Assembly (NCBI GenBank): GCA_024169445.1
Contig: JALKFA010000001.1
Span: forward strand, 1,550,001-1,614,000
DNA length: 64,000 nt
Direction: 5' to 3'
Source of the DNA: Buttiauxella agrestis ATCC 33320
GTDB lineage: Bacteria > Pseudomonadota > Gammaproteobacteria > Enterobacterales > Enterobacteriaceae
This document shows, piece by piece, positions 10,179 through 19,554 of the stretch. Made by a program: the position numbers and the translations under genes. How positions within the stretch are numbered: position 1 is the first letter of the stretch; each line of letters begins with the position of its first letter. The notes below the pieces were generated by a model that was not told the DNA's origin, did no database searches, and worked only from the letters and a program-made list of their open reading frames with translations.

Positions 10179-10220
10179 TGTGATGTAACTCATTCTGTTA
10201 CGCCGCACGTCGACTATAGT
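10179..10220 (+). promoter_or_regulatory. CRP-like site and ytfQ promoter
   Basis: TGTGA-TGTAAC-TCATT (10179-10194) matches the CRP half-sites except in the last two bases. A TATAGT -10 element lies at 10215-10220 with only a weak -35. The start site should fall near 10228, which puts the CRP centre near -41.5, the class II activator position. The geometry supports a CRP-dependent promoter for ytfQRT-yjfF. Confidence 0.6.
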
Positions 10221-10271
10221 TTTTTTCGAAGTCCACAATTTAACCAACAATAACCCTACGAGGATGTACCT

Positions 10272-11228
10272 ATGTGGAAGCGCTTACTTTTGGTCTCAGC
10301 TGTCTCCGCAGCCATGTCGTCTATGGCGATAGCGGCTCCGTTAACGGTCGGATTTTCGCAGGTAGGTTCTGAATCCGGCTGGCGCGCAGCAGAAACGTCC
10401 GTTGCAAAGAGCGAAGCTCAAAAACGTGGAATCACGCTGAAAATCGCCGATGGCCAACAAAAACAAGAAAACCAGATTAAAGCTGTACGTTCATTTATCG
10501 CCCAGGGCGTAGACGCCATCTTCATTGCGCCAATCGTCGCCACGGGTTGGGAGCCGGTATTACAAGAAGCAAAAGAGGCAAAAATCCCGGTATTCCTGCT
10601 CGACCGTAATATCGATGTTAAAGATAAATCGCTGTATATGACCGTCGTCACCGCCAACAACGTGCTGGAAGGCCAGCTCATTGGTGAATGGTTGCTCAAA
10701 GAGTTGAACGGCAAAGCGTGTAACGTGGTTGAGCTGCAAGGCACCGTGGGCGCGAGCGTAGCAATCGACCGTAAAAAAGGTTTTGCGGACGCCATTTCTA
10801 AAGCATCTAACGTGAAAATCATCCGTTCTCAGTCTGGTGACTTTACCCGCAGCAAAGGTAAAGAAGTTATGGAGAGCTTCATCAAAGCTGAGGACAACGG
10901 CAAAAACATCTGCATGGTTTACGCGCATAACGATGACATGGTGATCGGTGCGATTCAGGCGATTAAAGAAGCGGGTATGAAACCAGGCAAAGATATTCTG
11001 ACCGGTTCAATCGACGGCGTACCGGACATCTACAAAGCGATGATGGATGGCGAAGCTAACGCCAGTGTTGAGCTGACGCCAAACATGGCAGGCCCGGCGT
11101 TTGACGCACTCGAGAAATTCAAGAAAGACGGCACCATGCCGGAAAAAGTGACCATCACTAAATCAACGCTGTACCTCCCGGATACCGCGAAAGAAGAGCT
11201 AGAGAAGAAAAAATCGATGGGCTACTAA
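10272..11228 (+). CDS. ytfQ: YtfQ, galactofuranose/galactose periplasmic binding protein
   Basis: A periplasmic binding protein (318 residues, Peripla_BP_4 fold) that captures galactofuranose, and galactopyranose more weakly, for the YtfQRT-YjfF importer. The signal peptide runs to about residue 21 (MAIAA). [19 protein letters not shown] is the family N-terminus, and DRNIDV and [14 protein letters not shown] are ligand-site segments of the type I fold. It is separated from ytfR by a hairpin-rich repeat, which may keep expression of the binding protein above that of the membrane components. Upstream GalR-like and CRP-like sites suggest galactose induction. Confidence 0.95.
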   Translation: MWKRLLLVSAVSAAMSSMAIAAPLTVGFSQVGSESGWRAAETSVAKSEAQKRGITLKIADGQQKQENQIKAVRSFIAQGVDAIFIAPIVATGWEPVLQEAKEAKIPVFLLDRNIDVKDKSLYMTVVTANNVLEGQLIGEWLLKELNGKACNVVELQGTVGASVAIDRKKGFADAISKASNVKIIRSQSGDFTRSKGKEVMESFIKAEDNGKNICMVYAHNDDMVIGAIQAIKEAGMKPGKDILTGSIDGVPDIYKAMMDGEANASVELTPNMAGPAFDALEKFKKDGTMPEKVTITKSTLYLPDTAKEELEKKKSMGY

Positions 11229-11237
11229 GCTGCTTTA

Positions 11238-11338
11238 CCCCTCACCCTAGCCCTCTCTCCTAAGGGGAGAGGGGATTGGATCGAGTGTGGTTTGATTTTT
11301 CCCCCTCTCTCTTTTAGGGAGAGGGTTGGGGTGAGGGT
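11238..11338. repeat. Inverted pair of CCCTCACCC/CTCTCC repeats between ytfQ and ytfR
   Basis: CCCTCACCCTAGCCCTCTC (from 11238) is the near reverse complement of GAGAGGGTTGGGGTGAGGG (ending 11338). Each half also contains its own small CTCTCC/GGAGAG hairpin. The same family appears at 16513-16572, 37015-37090 and 39071-39102. Inside an operon it could stabilise the ytfQ message or reduce read-through into ytfR. Confidence 0.75.
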
Positions 11339-11344
11339 CTAATA

Positions 11345-12844
11345 ATGAACACAAACAATCAGGAAATTCTGCGCACGGAAGGCTTATCGAAACATTTCCC
11401 AGGGGTTAAGGCGCTCGACAAAGTAGATTTCAGCCTCAATCGCGGCGAAATCATGGCGCTACTGGGTGAAAACGGAGCAGGTAAATCAACGCTAATCAAA
11501 GCCCTTACCGGCGTTTATCAGCGCGATAGCGGCAATATTTACCTCGAAGGTGAGCTTATCTCGCCAAAAAACACCGCCCACGCCCAGCAACTCGGTATCG
11601 GCACGGTGTACCAGGAAGTTAACCTGCTGCCGAACATGTCGGTGGCAGACAATCTGTTTATTGGCCGCGAGCCGCGTCGCTTTGGTTTTTTACAGCGCAA
11701 AGAGATGGAAAAGCGCGCCACCCGCTTGATGGAATCCTACGGATTTTCGCTGGATGTTTCCGAGCCGCTGAACCGCTATTCCGTGGCGATGCAGCAGATC
11801 GTCGCGATCTGCCGCGCCATTGATCTGTCAGCCAAAGTGCTGATCCTTGATGAACCGACCGCCAGCCTCGATACCAAAGAGGTCGAAATGCTTTTTACCC
11901 TGATGCGCCAGCTGCGCGATCAGGGCGTCAGCCTGATCTTTGTCACTCACTTTCTCGATCAGGTTTATGAAGTTACCGACAGGATCACCGTTCTGCGCAA
12001 CGGCGCGTTTGTCGGCACGCGCAAAACCGCCGAGTTACCGCAGATCGAGCTGGTCAAAATGATGTTAGGTCGTGAGCTGGAAACCAACGCATTGAACCGC
12101 GCAGGCCGCACCTTACTAAGCGATAAGCCCGTTGCAGCGTTTAAAGATTTCGGCAAGAAAGGGGTGATCAACCCGTTCAATCTTGAAGTCCGCCCCGGTG
12201 AGATCGTCGGCCTGGCGGGCTTATTGGGATCCGGGCGCACCGAAACCGCCGAAGTGATATTTGGGATCAAGCCCGCAGACAGCGGTAATGCGTGGATCAA
12301 AGGCAAACAACAATCGCTGCGATCGCCGCATAAAGCCTCGTCGCTCGGGATTGGTTTTTGCCCGGAAGACAGGAAAACTGACGGCATTATTGCCGCCGCC
12401 TCGGTACGCGAAAACATCATTCTGGCGTTGCAGGCCCAGCGCGGCTGGCTGCGCCCGATCCCAAAACGCGAGCAGTATCAGATAGCGGAACGCTTTATCC
12501 GCCAGTTGGGGATTCGCACGCCCGGCCCGGATCAGCCGATTGAATTTCTCTCCGGTGGCAATCAGCAAAAAGTCCTGCTGTCGCGCTGGTTACTGACCAA
12601 ACCCCAATTCCTGATCCTCGACGAACCGACGCGTGGGATCGACGTTGGCGCACATGCTGAAATTATCCGTCTGATCGAAACGCTGTGTGCCGATGGACTG
12701 GCGCTGCTGGTTATCTCTTCCGAACTCGAAGAGCTGGTGGGGTATGCGGATCGCGTGATCATCATGCGTGACCGGCAGCAAGTGGCGGAGATCCCACTCG
12801 CTGAGCTTTCTGTATCGGCAATTATGAATGCCATTGCGGCATAA
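11345..12844 (+). CDS. ytfR: YtfR, galactofuranose ABC transporter ATPase
   Basis: A 499-residue tandem ATPase of the RbsA/MglA type. The first cassette has an intact Walker A (GENGAGKST, residues 41-49), Walker B (VLILDEPT) and a degenerate signature (YSVAMQQIV). The second cassette has a degenerate Walker A (GLLGSGRTE) but a full signature (LSGGNQQKV). This asymmetry is normal for the family. It powers YtfT/YjfF uptake of galactofuranose. It starts 7 bases after the repeat and ends 10 bases before ytfT. E. coli YtfR is of similar length. Confidence 0.95.
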   Translation: MNTNNQEILRTEGLSKHFPGVKALDKVDFSLNRGEIMALLGENGAGKSTLIKALTGVYQRDSGNIYLEGELISPKNTAHAQQLGIGTVYQEVNLLPNMSVADNLFIGREPRRFGFLQRKEMEKRATRLMESYGFSLDVSEPLNRYSVAMQQIVAICRAIDLSAKVLILDEPTASLDTKEVEMLFTLMRQLRDQGVSLIFVTHFLDQVYEVTDRITVLRNGAFVGTRKTAELPQIELVKMMLGRELETNALNRAGRTLLSDKPVAAFKDFGKKGVINPFNLEVRPGEIVGLAGLLGSGRTETAEVIFGIKPADSGNAWIKGKQQSLRSPHKASSLGIGFCPEDRKTDGIIAAASVRENIILALQAQRGWLRPIPKREQYQIAERFIRQLGIRTPGPDQPIEFLSGGNQQKVLLSRWLLTKPQFLILDEPTRGIDVGAHAEIIRLIETLCADGLALLVISSELEELVGYADRVIIMRDRQQVAEIPLAELSVSAIMNAIAA

Positions 12845-12854
12845 GGAGTTAAAC

Positions 12855-13886
12855 GTGATGCCTCGTTCATTGCCGCAGGCCGAAGTTGAAAAGCCGAAGC
12901 GCAGTTTTCGCTGGCCACCAGGCATTCCGCAACTGGTCGCATTGGTGCTGGTGTTGCTGGTTGATAGCCTGGTCGCCAACCATTTCTTCGATATTGTGGT
13001 GCAAAACGGGCGGTTATTTGGCAGCCCGATAGACATTCTTAACCGTGCGGCACCGGTCGCATTATTAGCCATTGGCATGACGCTGGTGATCGCCACCGGC
13101 GGTATCGATCTTTCCGTTGGCGCAGTGATGGCGATTGCAGGTGCCACGGCGGCAACGTTAACCGTCGACGGGCACAGCCTGACGGTGGTGATCCTCTCTG
13201 GACTTGGTGTCGGTATTCTGGCTGGTTTGTGGAACGGAATTTTGGTAGCGATCCTCAAGATTCAGCCGTTTGTCGCGACACTTATCCTGATGGTTGCCGG
13301 GCGCGGTGTGGCGCAACTGATTACTGCCGGGCAAATTGTTACCTTCAACTCGCCCAACCTTTCATACCTTGGCAGCGGCGCGCTGTTCTTCTTCCCGACG
13401 CCGGTGATTATCGTGCTGGCAACGCTGCTGGTTTTCTGGCTATTCACCCGTAAAACGGCGCTGGGTCTGTTTATTGAATCGGTTGGGATTAACATCCGCG
13501 CGGCGAAAAACGCCGGGGTGAATACGCGCCTCGTCGTGATGCTGACCTACGTGCTCAGCGGCCTGTGCGCTGCAATTGCCGGGATCATCGTCACCGCAGA
13601 TATTCGCGGTGCCGATGCCAACAACGCCGGATTGTGGCTGGAGCTGGACGCCATTTTGGCGGTGGTGATCGGTGGCGGTTCGTTAATGGGTGGGCGTTTT
13701 AACATCGCGCTCTCCGTGATTGGCGCGCTGATTATCCAGGGGATGAACACTGGCATTCTGCTTTCTGGTTTCCCGCCTGAGCTTAACCAGGTGGTGAAAG
13801 CAGTGGTGGTGATGTGCGTGCTGATTGTTCAGTCACCGCGTTTTATTGCTTTGCTCAAAGGACTCCGTCGCCATGATCAAACGTAA
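12855..13886 (+). CDS. ytfT: YtfT, galactofuranose ABC transporter permease
   Basis: A 343-residue inner-membrane permease of the BPD_transp_2 (RbsC-like) family. IGMTLVIATGGIDLSVGAVMAI is its hallmark segment, and DIRGADANNAGLWLELDAILAVVIGG is the second conserved region. I choose the GTG at 12855, followed at once by an ATG at 12858; GGAG at 12845-12848 suits both and the result resembles the E. coli MMPQSLP N-terminus. The longer ATG at 12828 would overlap ytfR. It forms the channel with YjfF, and the two genes overlap by 14 bases. Confidence 0.93.
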   Translation: MMPRSLPQAEVEKPKRSFRWPPGIPQLVALVLVLLVDSLVANHFFDIVVQNGRLFGSPIDILNRAAPVALLAIGMTLVIATGGIDLSVGAVMAIAGATAATLTVDGHSLTVVILSGLGVGILAGLWNGILVAILKIQPFVATLILMVAGRGVAQLITAGQIVTFNSPNLSYLGSGALFFFPTPVIIVLATLLVFWLFTRKTALGLFIESVGINIRAAKNAGVNTRLVVMLTYVLSGLCAAIAGIIVTADIRGADANNAGLWLELDAILAVVIGGGSLMGGRFNIALSVIGALIIQGMNTGILLSGFPPELNQVVKAVVVMCVLIVQSPRFIALLKGLRRHDQT

Positions 13887-14883
13887 CTTGCCGTTGATGA
13901 TTACCCTGGCGGTGTTTGTGCTGGGGTATCTGTATTGCCTGACGCAATTCCCCGGTTTTGCCTCAACACGGGTAATTTGCAATATTCTGACTGATAACGC
14001 GTTTCTGGGGATTATTGCCGTCGGTATGACGTTTGTGATCCTCTCCGGTGGCATCGATCTTTCGGTCGGTTCGGTGATCGCCTTTACCGGGGTATTCCTC
14101 GCCAAAGCGATCGGCTTCTGGGGGTTATCGCCGCTGGTGGCTTTCCCGCTGGTGCTGGCAATGGGTTGTGCCTTTGGCGCGTTTATGGGGCTGCTGATTG
14201 ATGGGCTGAAAATCCCCGCTTTTATCATTACGCTCGCTGGAATGTTCTTCCTGCGCGGGGTTAGCTATCTGGTGTCCGAAGAGTCCATTCCCATTGATCA
14301 CCCGATTTACGACACGCTTTCCAACCTCGCCTGGCGCATTCCTGGTGGCGGCCGTTTAAGTGCCATGGGGCTGCTGATGTTAGCCGTAGTAGTGATCGGC
14401 ATTTTCCTTGCGCACCGTACCCGCTTTGGTAACCAGGTTTATGCGATTGGCGGCAACGCCACTTCAGCAAACCTGATGGGGATTTCCACACGCAGCACCA
14501 CCATCCGCATTTACATGCTCTCGACCGGGCTTGCGACTCTCGCTGGCATTGTTTTTTCGCTTTATACCTCCGCGGGTTACGCGCTGGCTGGGATGGGCGT
14601 TGAACTAGATGCGATTGCTTCGGTGGTAATTGGCGGCACGTTGCTGAGTGGTGGCGTGGGAACCGTTCTTGGCACGCTGTTTGGCGTGGCGATTCAGGGG
14701 CTGATTCAGACCTACATCAACTTCGACGGCACGCTCAGTTCGTGGTGGACGAAAATCGCCATCGGCATTTTGCTGTTTATTTTCATCGCCCTACAGCGCG
14801 GCCTGACAGTGCTGTGGGAAAACCGCCAGAGCTCGCCAGTGAAGCGTGTTGATGTGAAGCCGAACAAAGCTCAATCGCTTTGA
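13873..14883 (+). CDS. yjfF: YjfF, galactofuranose ABC transporter permease
   Basis: The second RbsC-like permease (336 residues) of the galactofuranose importer, with the signature VGMTFVILSGGIDLSVGSVIAFTG and GMGVELDAIASVVIGGTLLSGG. The ATG at 13873 lies inside the end of ytfT (CCATGATCAAACGTAA), so the pair is translationally coupled. The longer frame from 13825 is discounted. E. coli YjfF has about 331 residues. In E. coli fbp follows; here a chemoreceptor gene and a mobile element separate the two. Confidence 0.93.
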   Translation: MIKRNLPLMITLAVFVLGYLYCLTQFPGFASTRVICNILTDNAFLGIIAVGMTFVILSGGIDLSVGSVIAFTGVFLAKAIGFWGLSPLVAFPLVLAMGCAFGAFMGLLIDGLKIPAFIITLAGMFFLRGVSYLVSEESIPIDHPIYDTLSNLAWRIPGGGRLSAMGLLMLAVVVIGIFLAHRTRFGNQVYAIGGNATSANLMGISTRSTTIRIYMLSTGLATLAGIVFSLYTSAGYALAGMGVELDAIASVVIGGTLLSGGVGTVLGTLFGVAIQGLIQTYINFDGTLSSWWTKIAIGILLFIFIALQRGLTVLWENRQSSPVKRVDVKPNKAQSL

Positions 14884-14888
14884 TTAAA

Positions 14889-14940
14889 CTTTCCCCGGTG
14901 ATGGCCGATAACACACCCATCGTTCTGTCACCGGGAAAAG
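14889..14940 (+). promoter_or_regulatory. Hairpin just upstream of the chemoreceptor start
   Basis: CTTTCCCCGGTGA (14889-14901) pairs with TCACCGGGAAAAG (14928-14940) with one mismatch. The 3' arm ends 3 bases before the ATG and takes up the purine-rich stretch that would serve as ribosome site. It could be a weak terminator of the ytf operon, a translation-limiting structure, or both. Confidence 0.4.
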
Positions 14941-14943
14941 AGC

Positions 14944-16497
14944 ATGTTGAGAAATTTGTCTATTCGCACGGGGCTGCTGACGTTACTGGCAGTCATGACC
15001 TTCCTGTTGTTATTTGTCAGCGGCATGGGCATTTACGCGCTGCAACAAAGCTCGACTTCACTTCAGAAAATCAATCGCTTACAGGGCGAACAGATGGTGC
15101 GTTTGTCTGATGGCTATGTTTCTTTGCTACGGGCGCGTAATGGTGCAGGGCAGGCGGTCAGGCAGATGGAGATTGGTTTGCTGGAGGATGCGGCCAAATC
15201 TACAGATTACGTGGCCAGTGATGTCACTCAGGCGCAACAGCAGCTCAAAGAGTTTATCGACAGCGGCGTGAATGACGACGAGGGCAACCGCCTGGTGCAG
15301 AATTTATCGCAAAGTTATGCGGAATACCTCGCAAAAGGCATTAACCCAATGCTTGCCGCCCTTAGCAAACAAAGCCCCGACGATTACTACGACCTGCTGG
15401 AAAAGACGCTGATTCCACTATCGCAAAAGTTTGATACTGACGTCGATATTTTCAAGCAGTGGGGCGAGGCGCGCGGCAACAGCGAAGTTGAAGCGGTGCA
15501 GTTGCACAAAAAAATTGTTCTGACGTTGATTATTATCGCGGCATTGCTCACCGCCGGGATTATCGTGCTGGTGTGGCTGGCGCTACGTCACTTACTGCTT
15601 AAACCGCTGAATCAGTCGATTGAGCAACTGGAGTTTGTCGCCAAAGGTGATTTGACCCAGCCGTTGCCGCCTGCGGGTAATAACGAATTTGGCCGTCTGG
15701 CCGCGGCAATTACCATCATGCGTGATTCGCTGATGGAATCGGTAAGCCGCGTGCGTGACGCCAGTTCGCAAATTGATACCGGCAGCCGCGAACTGGCGGC
15801 AGGCAACCAGAACCTGGCTCAGCGTACTGAATCGACCGCCACTTCTCTTGAGCAAACCGCTGCCAGCATGGAACAGATCACCGCGACGGTGAAACAGAAC
15901 GCCGATAACGCCGGGCAAGCGCATAAACTCGCCAAAGACGTGTCCGATACCGCCGACCGTGGCAGCGAAATGGTGTGCTACGTGATTGAAAAAATGCGTG
16001 ATATCTCCAGCAGTTCCGATCGTATTGCCGACATCCTTAGCGTTATCGACGGTATCGCCTTCCAGACCAATATCCTGGCGTTGAATGCCTCGGTTGAAGC
16101 GGCGCGAGCCGGTGAACAAGGGCGTGGCTTTGCGGTGGTGGCAGGCGAAGTTCGCACTCTGGCAAGCCGCAGCGCCGATGCAGCAAAAGAGATCCGCTCG
16201 TTGATTTCTGAGTCGCAAAATCATGTTGGCGAAGGCCGGGAACTGGCTCAACAAGCCGGTGAAACGATGGATGAAATTGCCGAGGAAGTGATGCGCATGA
16301 CCCGCCTGGTGAGTGAAATCGCCAATGCGTCAAATGAGCAAAGTTATGGTATCGAACAGGTGAATATTGCGGTGAGTCAGATGGATGAAGCGGCACAGCA
16401 GAATGCGGCATTGGTTCAGGAATCGACCGCGGCTACGCGTTCACTGGAGGAGCAGTCGCAGCATTTGGTGGCGGCAATGGCGACGTTCAGGTGTTGA
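14944..16497 (+). CDS. Methyl-accepting chemotaxis protein (Tar/Tsr-type)
   Basis: A 517-residue transmembrane chemoreceptor. TM1 is about 10-32, followed by a periplasmic four-helix sensor of about 158 residues, TM2 about 191-213, a HAMP domain to about 265 and a long signalling coiled coil. The hairpin tip that binds CheA/CheW is intact ([20 protein letters not shown]). Glu/Gln-rich heptads ([19 protein letters not shown]) are likely methylation sites. It ends ATFRC and lacks the NWETF tail that tethers CheR/CheB in Tar and Tsr, so it resembles low-abundance receptors such as Trg/Tap in that respect. E. coli has no receptor here. Its position directly after ytfQRT-yjfF suggests sensing of the same sugar, perhaps through YtfQ; that is inference. 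Confidence 0.93.
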   Translation: MLRNLSIRTGLLTLLAVMTFLLLFVSGMGIYALQQSSTSLQKINRLQGEQMVRLSDGYVSLLRARNGAGQAVRQMEIGLLEDAAKSTDYVASDVTQAQQQLKEFIDSGVNDDEGNRLVQNLSQSYAEYLAKGINPMLAALSKQSPDDYYDLLEKTLIPLSQKFDTDVDIFKQWGEARGNSEVEAVQLHKKIVLTLIIIAALLTAGIIVLVWLALRHLLLKPLNQSIEQLEFVAKGDLTQPLPPAGNNEFGRLAAAITIMRDSLMESVSRVRDASSQIDTGSRELAAGNQNLAQRTESTATSLEQTAASMEQITATVKQNADNAGQAHKLAKDVSDTADRGSEMVCYVIEKMRDISSSSDRIADILSVIDGIAFQTNILALNASVEAARAGEQGRGFAVVAGEVRTLASRSADAAKEIRSLISESQNHVGEGRELAQQAGETMDEIAEEVMRMTRLVSEIANASNEQSYGIEQVNIAVSQMDEAAQQNAALVQESTAATRSLEEQSQHLVAAMATFRC

Positions 16498-16512
16498 TTT
16501 TTTGAAAGCCAT

Positions 16513-16572
16513 CCTCACCCCGACCCTCTCCTTGAAGGAGAGGGAGAAAACCGGGCAATCCCTCTCCCGTGG
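16513..16572. repeat. CCCTCACCC/CTCTCC hairpin repeat, interrupted by an insertion
   Basis: The first 60 bases match the repeat at 37015-37090 closely: a CCTCACCCCG lead, CCCTCTCC/GGAGAGGG hairpin, then ACCGG-CA and CCCTCTCC. The second hairpin arm is split from its partner by the element at 16573-16978. The repeat resumes at 16979 (CTCCCGTGGAAGAGGGTG). Removing the element and one 9-bp duplicate restores a repeat like its relatives. Confidence 0.75.
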
Positions 16573-16978
16573 GCTGTCTCTTAGTCACATCTTTGAGGGC
16601 CGCTTCCTGCCGAGCCGGACCCGAAATTCAAGGTCAAAGTCAAAAGCCAGAGCGGTTTTGACCTTGTCCCCGGCTTCAATCGCGGTGTTTTTTACCCTTC
16701 AGTTGGGGTCACGTGGTCGGGAACCACGTGAGAGAGCGATCGTCGGGAACGGATCGCGAACGACCCCGAATGTTGGGTGAAAAACGGTGTTTACCGCTTT
16801 AGCGGCGATTGATTTGCCGGGCGCCTGGATTATCAAGGGGTTGGCGTTAACCCCTTGATACGTTCACCGTTTACTGGAATTAAAGAGGTAACTGAACGCA
16901 AGGGTGAACGGAAAACCTGCGAGGCTAACAGATCTCGTCCTGACAAGATTGCCAGGACGAGTTGTGTATAAGAGACCG
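16573..16978. mobile_element. 406-bp transposase-less element with Tn5/IS50-like ends (MITE-like)
   Basis: The left end CTGTCTCTTAGTCACATCT (16574-16592) and the reverse complement of the right end, CGGTCTCTTATACACAACT (16960-16978), agree at 15 of 19 positions. Both closely resemble the Tn5 mosaic and outside ends. The element is bounded by perfect 9-bp direct repeats CTCCCGTGG (16564-16572 and 16979-16987), the duplication size known for IS50/Tn5 transposition. No transposase frame fits inside. The interior holds several perfect hairpins: 16630-16665, 16709-16731 (arms TCACGTGGT/ACCACGTGA), 16831-16860 (12-bp arms) and 16934-16961 (arms CTCGTCCTG/CAGGACGAG). I infer a non-autonomous element mobilised in trans by an IS4-family IS50-group transposase. 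Confidence 0.8.
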
Positions 16979-17006
16979 CTCCCGTGGAAGAGGGTGAAGG
17001 CAAAAA

Positions 17007-18005
17007 TTATGCGTCCGGATACTCACGAATAAAACGCTCAACATCATCAACCATATGCTCGTTACCGACAAAGAACGGGCGGCGTTGATGCAGGGTTTCA
17101 GGGATGATATCCAGAATTCGCTCTTTACCATCGCTGGCTTTACCGCCGGCTTGTTCCGCAAGGAACGCCATCGGGTTACCTTCATACAGTAAACGCAATT
17201 TCCCTTGTGGGTGGCTTGCGGTACTTGGATACAAATAAATCCCGCCTTTCAGCAGGTTACGGTGGAAATCTGCCACCAGAGAACCAATGTAGCGCGAGGT
17301 ATATGGGCGCTGCGTGTTGGCGTCTTCTTCCTGACAGAACTTAATGTATTTCTTCACGCCAGTTGGGAAGCGGATGTAGTTCCCTTCGTTGATGGAATAG
17401 GTGCTGCCAATTTCCGGGAAGCGCATACGTTCCTGGCACAGGCAGAACACGCCCAGTGAAGGATCGTAAGTGAAGGCGTGTACACCACAACCGGTGGTGT
17501 AAACCAACATGGTTGAGGAGCCGTAAACCACATAACCTGCCGCGACCTGGCGGTTGCCTGGCTGAAGGAAATCAGCTTCGGTAACAGGCGTACCTACCGG
17601 CGTGATACGGCGATAGATAGAGAAAATAGTCCCGACTGACACGTTGACGTCGATGTTAGATGAGCCGTCGAGCGGGTCCATCAGCACCACATATTTGGCA
17701 TGTTCCGCGCCTTCGAAAACAACAATGTCATCTTCTTCTTCGGAAGCAACACCGGCCACAATCCCTCGGGCTTTCAATGCTGCTTTCAGTTTTTCGTTCG
17801 CGAACAGATCGAGTTTTTGCTGTACCTCGCCCTGGATATTTTCAGCTCCGCTGGCACCCAGAATATCCACCAGACCCGCTTTGTTGATATCGCGGTGGAT
17901 AATTTTTGCGCCGAGCTTTATCGCCGACAGCAAGGCAGTCAGTTCACCGGTTGCGTGCGAGAACTCGTGCTGCTTTTCGACAATAAATTCACCTAACGTT
18001 TTCAT
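17007..18005 (-). CDS. fbp: Fructose-1,6-bisphosphatase class I
   Basis: Gluconeogenic cytosolic enzyme that hydrolyses fructose 1,6-bisphosphate to fructose 6-phosphate. The 332 residues from [12 protein letters not shown] equal the E. coli length. The metal/phosphate motif [12 protein letters not shown] starts at about residue 110, and SEEEDD (about 88-93) supplies further metal-binding acids. [25 protein letters not shown] is the substrate-binding region. The frame extends 18 codons upstream, but the chosen ATG is the established N-terminus. It is monocistronic and divergent from mpl; its 3' end abuts the inserted repeat/element region. Confidence 0.97.
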   Translation of the reverse strand: MKTLGEFIVEKQHEFSHATGELTALLSAIKLGAKIIHRDINKAGLVDILGASGAENIQGEVQQKLDLFANEKLKAALKARGIVAGVASEEEDDIVVFEGAEHAKYVVLMDPLDGSSNIDVNVSVGTIFSIYRRITPVGTPVTEADFLQPGNRQVAAGYVVYGSSTMLVYTTGCGVHAFTYDPSLGVFCLCQERMRFPEIGSTYSINEGNYIRFPTGVKKYIKFCQEEDANTQRPYTSRYIGSLVADFHRNLLKGGIYLYPSTASHPQGKLRLLYEGNPMAFLAEQAGGKASDGKERILDIIPETLHQRRPFFVGNEHMVDDVERFIREYPDA

Positions 18006-18179
18006 AACCCTTTCCCTGCATCTGTCAGTTGAGTAAAACGATTGCAACAATCCTAACAAATATTCAAATAGTAGCGTACAGGTGAATCGCGCCAGCTAAA
18101 TGCGGAATAACCTGAAATGCGATTTGCCACCATTCAACATGCGGTTAGAATGTGTGCCTAAGAATAAAAGGACAGTTTT

Positions 18180-19550
18180 ATGCGCATTCATATTTTGGGT
18201 ATTTGCGGCACGTTCATGGGTGGTCTGGCAATGCTGGCTCGCTCGCTCGGCCATGAAGTTACTGGCTCGGACGCTAATGTGTATCCGCCAATGAGCACTC
18301 TGCTACAAGAGCAGGGTATTGATTTAATCCAGGGTTACGACCCAAGCCAGCTCGACTCACAACCGGATTTGGTGATCATCGGCAACGCTATGACTCGCGG
18401 TAACCCGTGTGTTGAAGCGGTGCTGGAGAAAAGTATTCCTTACATGTCAGGCCCACAGTGGTTGCACGACTTTGTGCTGCGCGACCGTTGGGTGATTGCG
18501 GTGGCGGGGACGCACGGCAAAACGACGACGGCAGGCATGGCGACCTGGATTCTGGAAGCCTGCGGCTACAAGCCTGGTTTTGTGATCGGCGGCGTGCCGG
18601 GTAATTTCGATGTTTCTGCACGTTTGGGCGAAAGCTCATTCTTCGTGATTGAAGCAGATGAATACGACTGTGCGTTCTTCGATAAACGTTCCAAATTCGT
18701 GCATTACTGCCCGCGCACGTTGATCCTCAATAATCTTGAGTTCGATCACGCGGACATCTTTGACGATCTGAAAGCGATTCAGAAACAGTTCCACCACCTG
18801 GTGCGCATCGTTCCGGGGCAGGGGAAAATCATCTGGCCGGAAAACGACGCCAATATTAAGCAGACGCTGGCGATGGGTTGCTGGAGCGAGCAAGAGCTGG
18901 TGGGTGAGCAAGGCCACTGGCAGGCGAAGAAACTCAACCCTGATGCTTCCCATTGGGAAGTGTATCTGGATGGCGAGCGTGTCGGCGAAGTGCACTGGCA
19001 GTTGGTTGGCGAACACAATATGCATAATGGGCTGATGGCGATTGCCGCTGCGCGTCATGTTGGTGTTACACCTGCGGATGCAGCGAAAGCACTGGATAGT
19101 TTTGTGAACGCCCGTCGTCGCCTGGAATTGCGCGGTGAAGAAAACGGCGTAACGGTATACGACGATTTTGCTCACCATCCAACAGCGATTCTGGCAACGC
19201 TTGCGGCACTGCGCGGCAAAGTAGGCGGAACCGCACGTATTCTGGCGGTGCTTGAGCCACGTTCTAACACCATGAAAATGGGGCTGAGCAAAGACGATCT
19301 CGCGCCATCTTTAGGTCGTGCAGATGAAGTGTTCTTGCTTCAGCCTCCGCATATTCCATGGCAAGTGGTAGAAGTCGCGGAAGCCTGCATTCAACCAGCG
19401 CACTGGAGTGCGGATGTCGACACGCTGGTGGATATGGTGGTGAAAACCGCTCTGCCTGGCGACCATATTCTGGTGATGAGCAATGGCGGTTTTGGTGGTA
19501 TCCACCAGAAATTGCTGGATGCGTTGGCGAAGAAAGCTGAAAACCAGTAA
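18180..19550 (+). CDS. mpl: Mpl, murein tripeptide ligase
   Basis: Cytosolic Mur-family ligase (456 residues) that attaches recycled L-Ala-gamma-D-Glu-meso-DAP to UDP-MurNAc, feeding peptidoglycan recycling. The N-terminal Rossmann segment is HILGICGTFMGGLAMLARSLGHEV; the ATP P-loop GTHGKTT is at residues 110-116; FEADEYD-type Mg2+ ligands appear as EADEYDCAFFDKRSKFVHY; and the C-terminal domain has EPRSNTMKMG. The length matches E. coli (about 457). It stands alone, divergent from fbp and followed by a clear terminator. Confidence 0.96.
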   Translation: MRIHILGICGTFMGGLAMLARSLGHEVTGSDANVYPPMSTLLQEQGIDLIQGYDPSQLDSQPDLVIIGNAMTRGNPCVEAVLEKSIPYMSGPQWLHDFVLRDRWVIAVAGTHGKTTTAGMATWILEACGYKPGFVIGGVPGNFDVSARLGESSFFVIEADEYDCAFFDKRSKFVHYCPRTLILNNLEFDHADIFDDLKAIQKQFHHLVRIVPGQGKIIWPENDANIKQTLAMGCWSEQELVGEQGHWQAKKLNPDASHWEVYLDGERVGEVHWQLVGEHNMHNGLMAIAAARHVGVTPADAAKALDSFVNARRRLELRGEENGVTVYDDFAHHPTAILATLAALRGKVGGTARILAVLEPRSNTMKMGLSKDDLAPSLGRADEVFLLQPPHIPWQVVEVAEACIQPAHWSADVDTLVDMVVKTALPGDHILVMSNGGFGGIHQKLLDALAKKAENQ

Positions 19551-19554
19551 TGGA

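Noticed and set aside
9978-10250. N-terminal extension of ppa by 91 codons
   Set aside because: MSLLNVP is the established N-terminus with a good ribosome site; the extension would cross the ytfQ control region.
16385-16780. 131-codon forward frame across the receptor end and the mobile element
   Set aside because: It overlaps the receptor gene in another frame and crosses the element boundary; no family resemblance.
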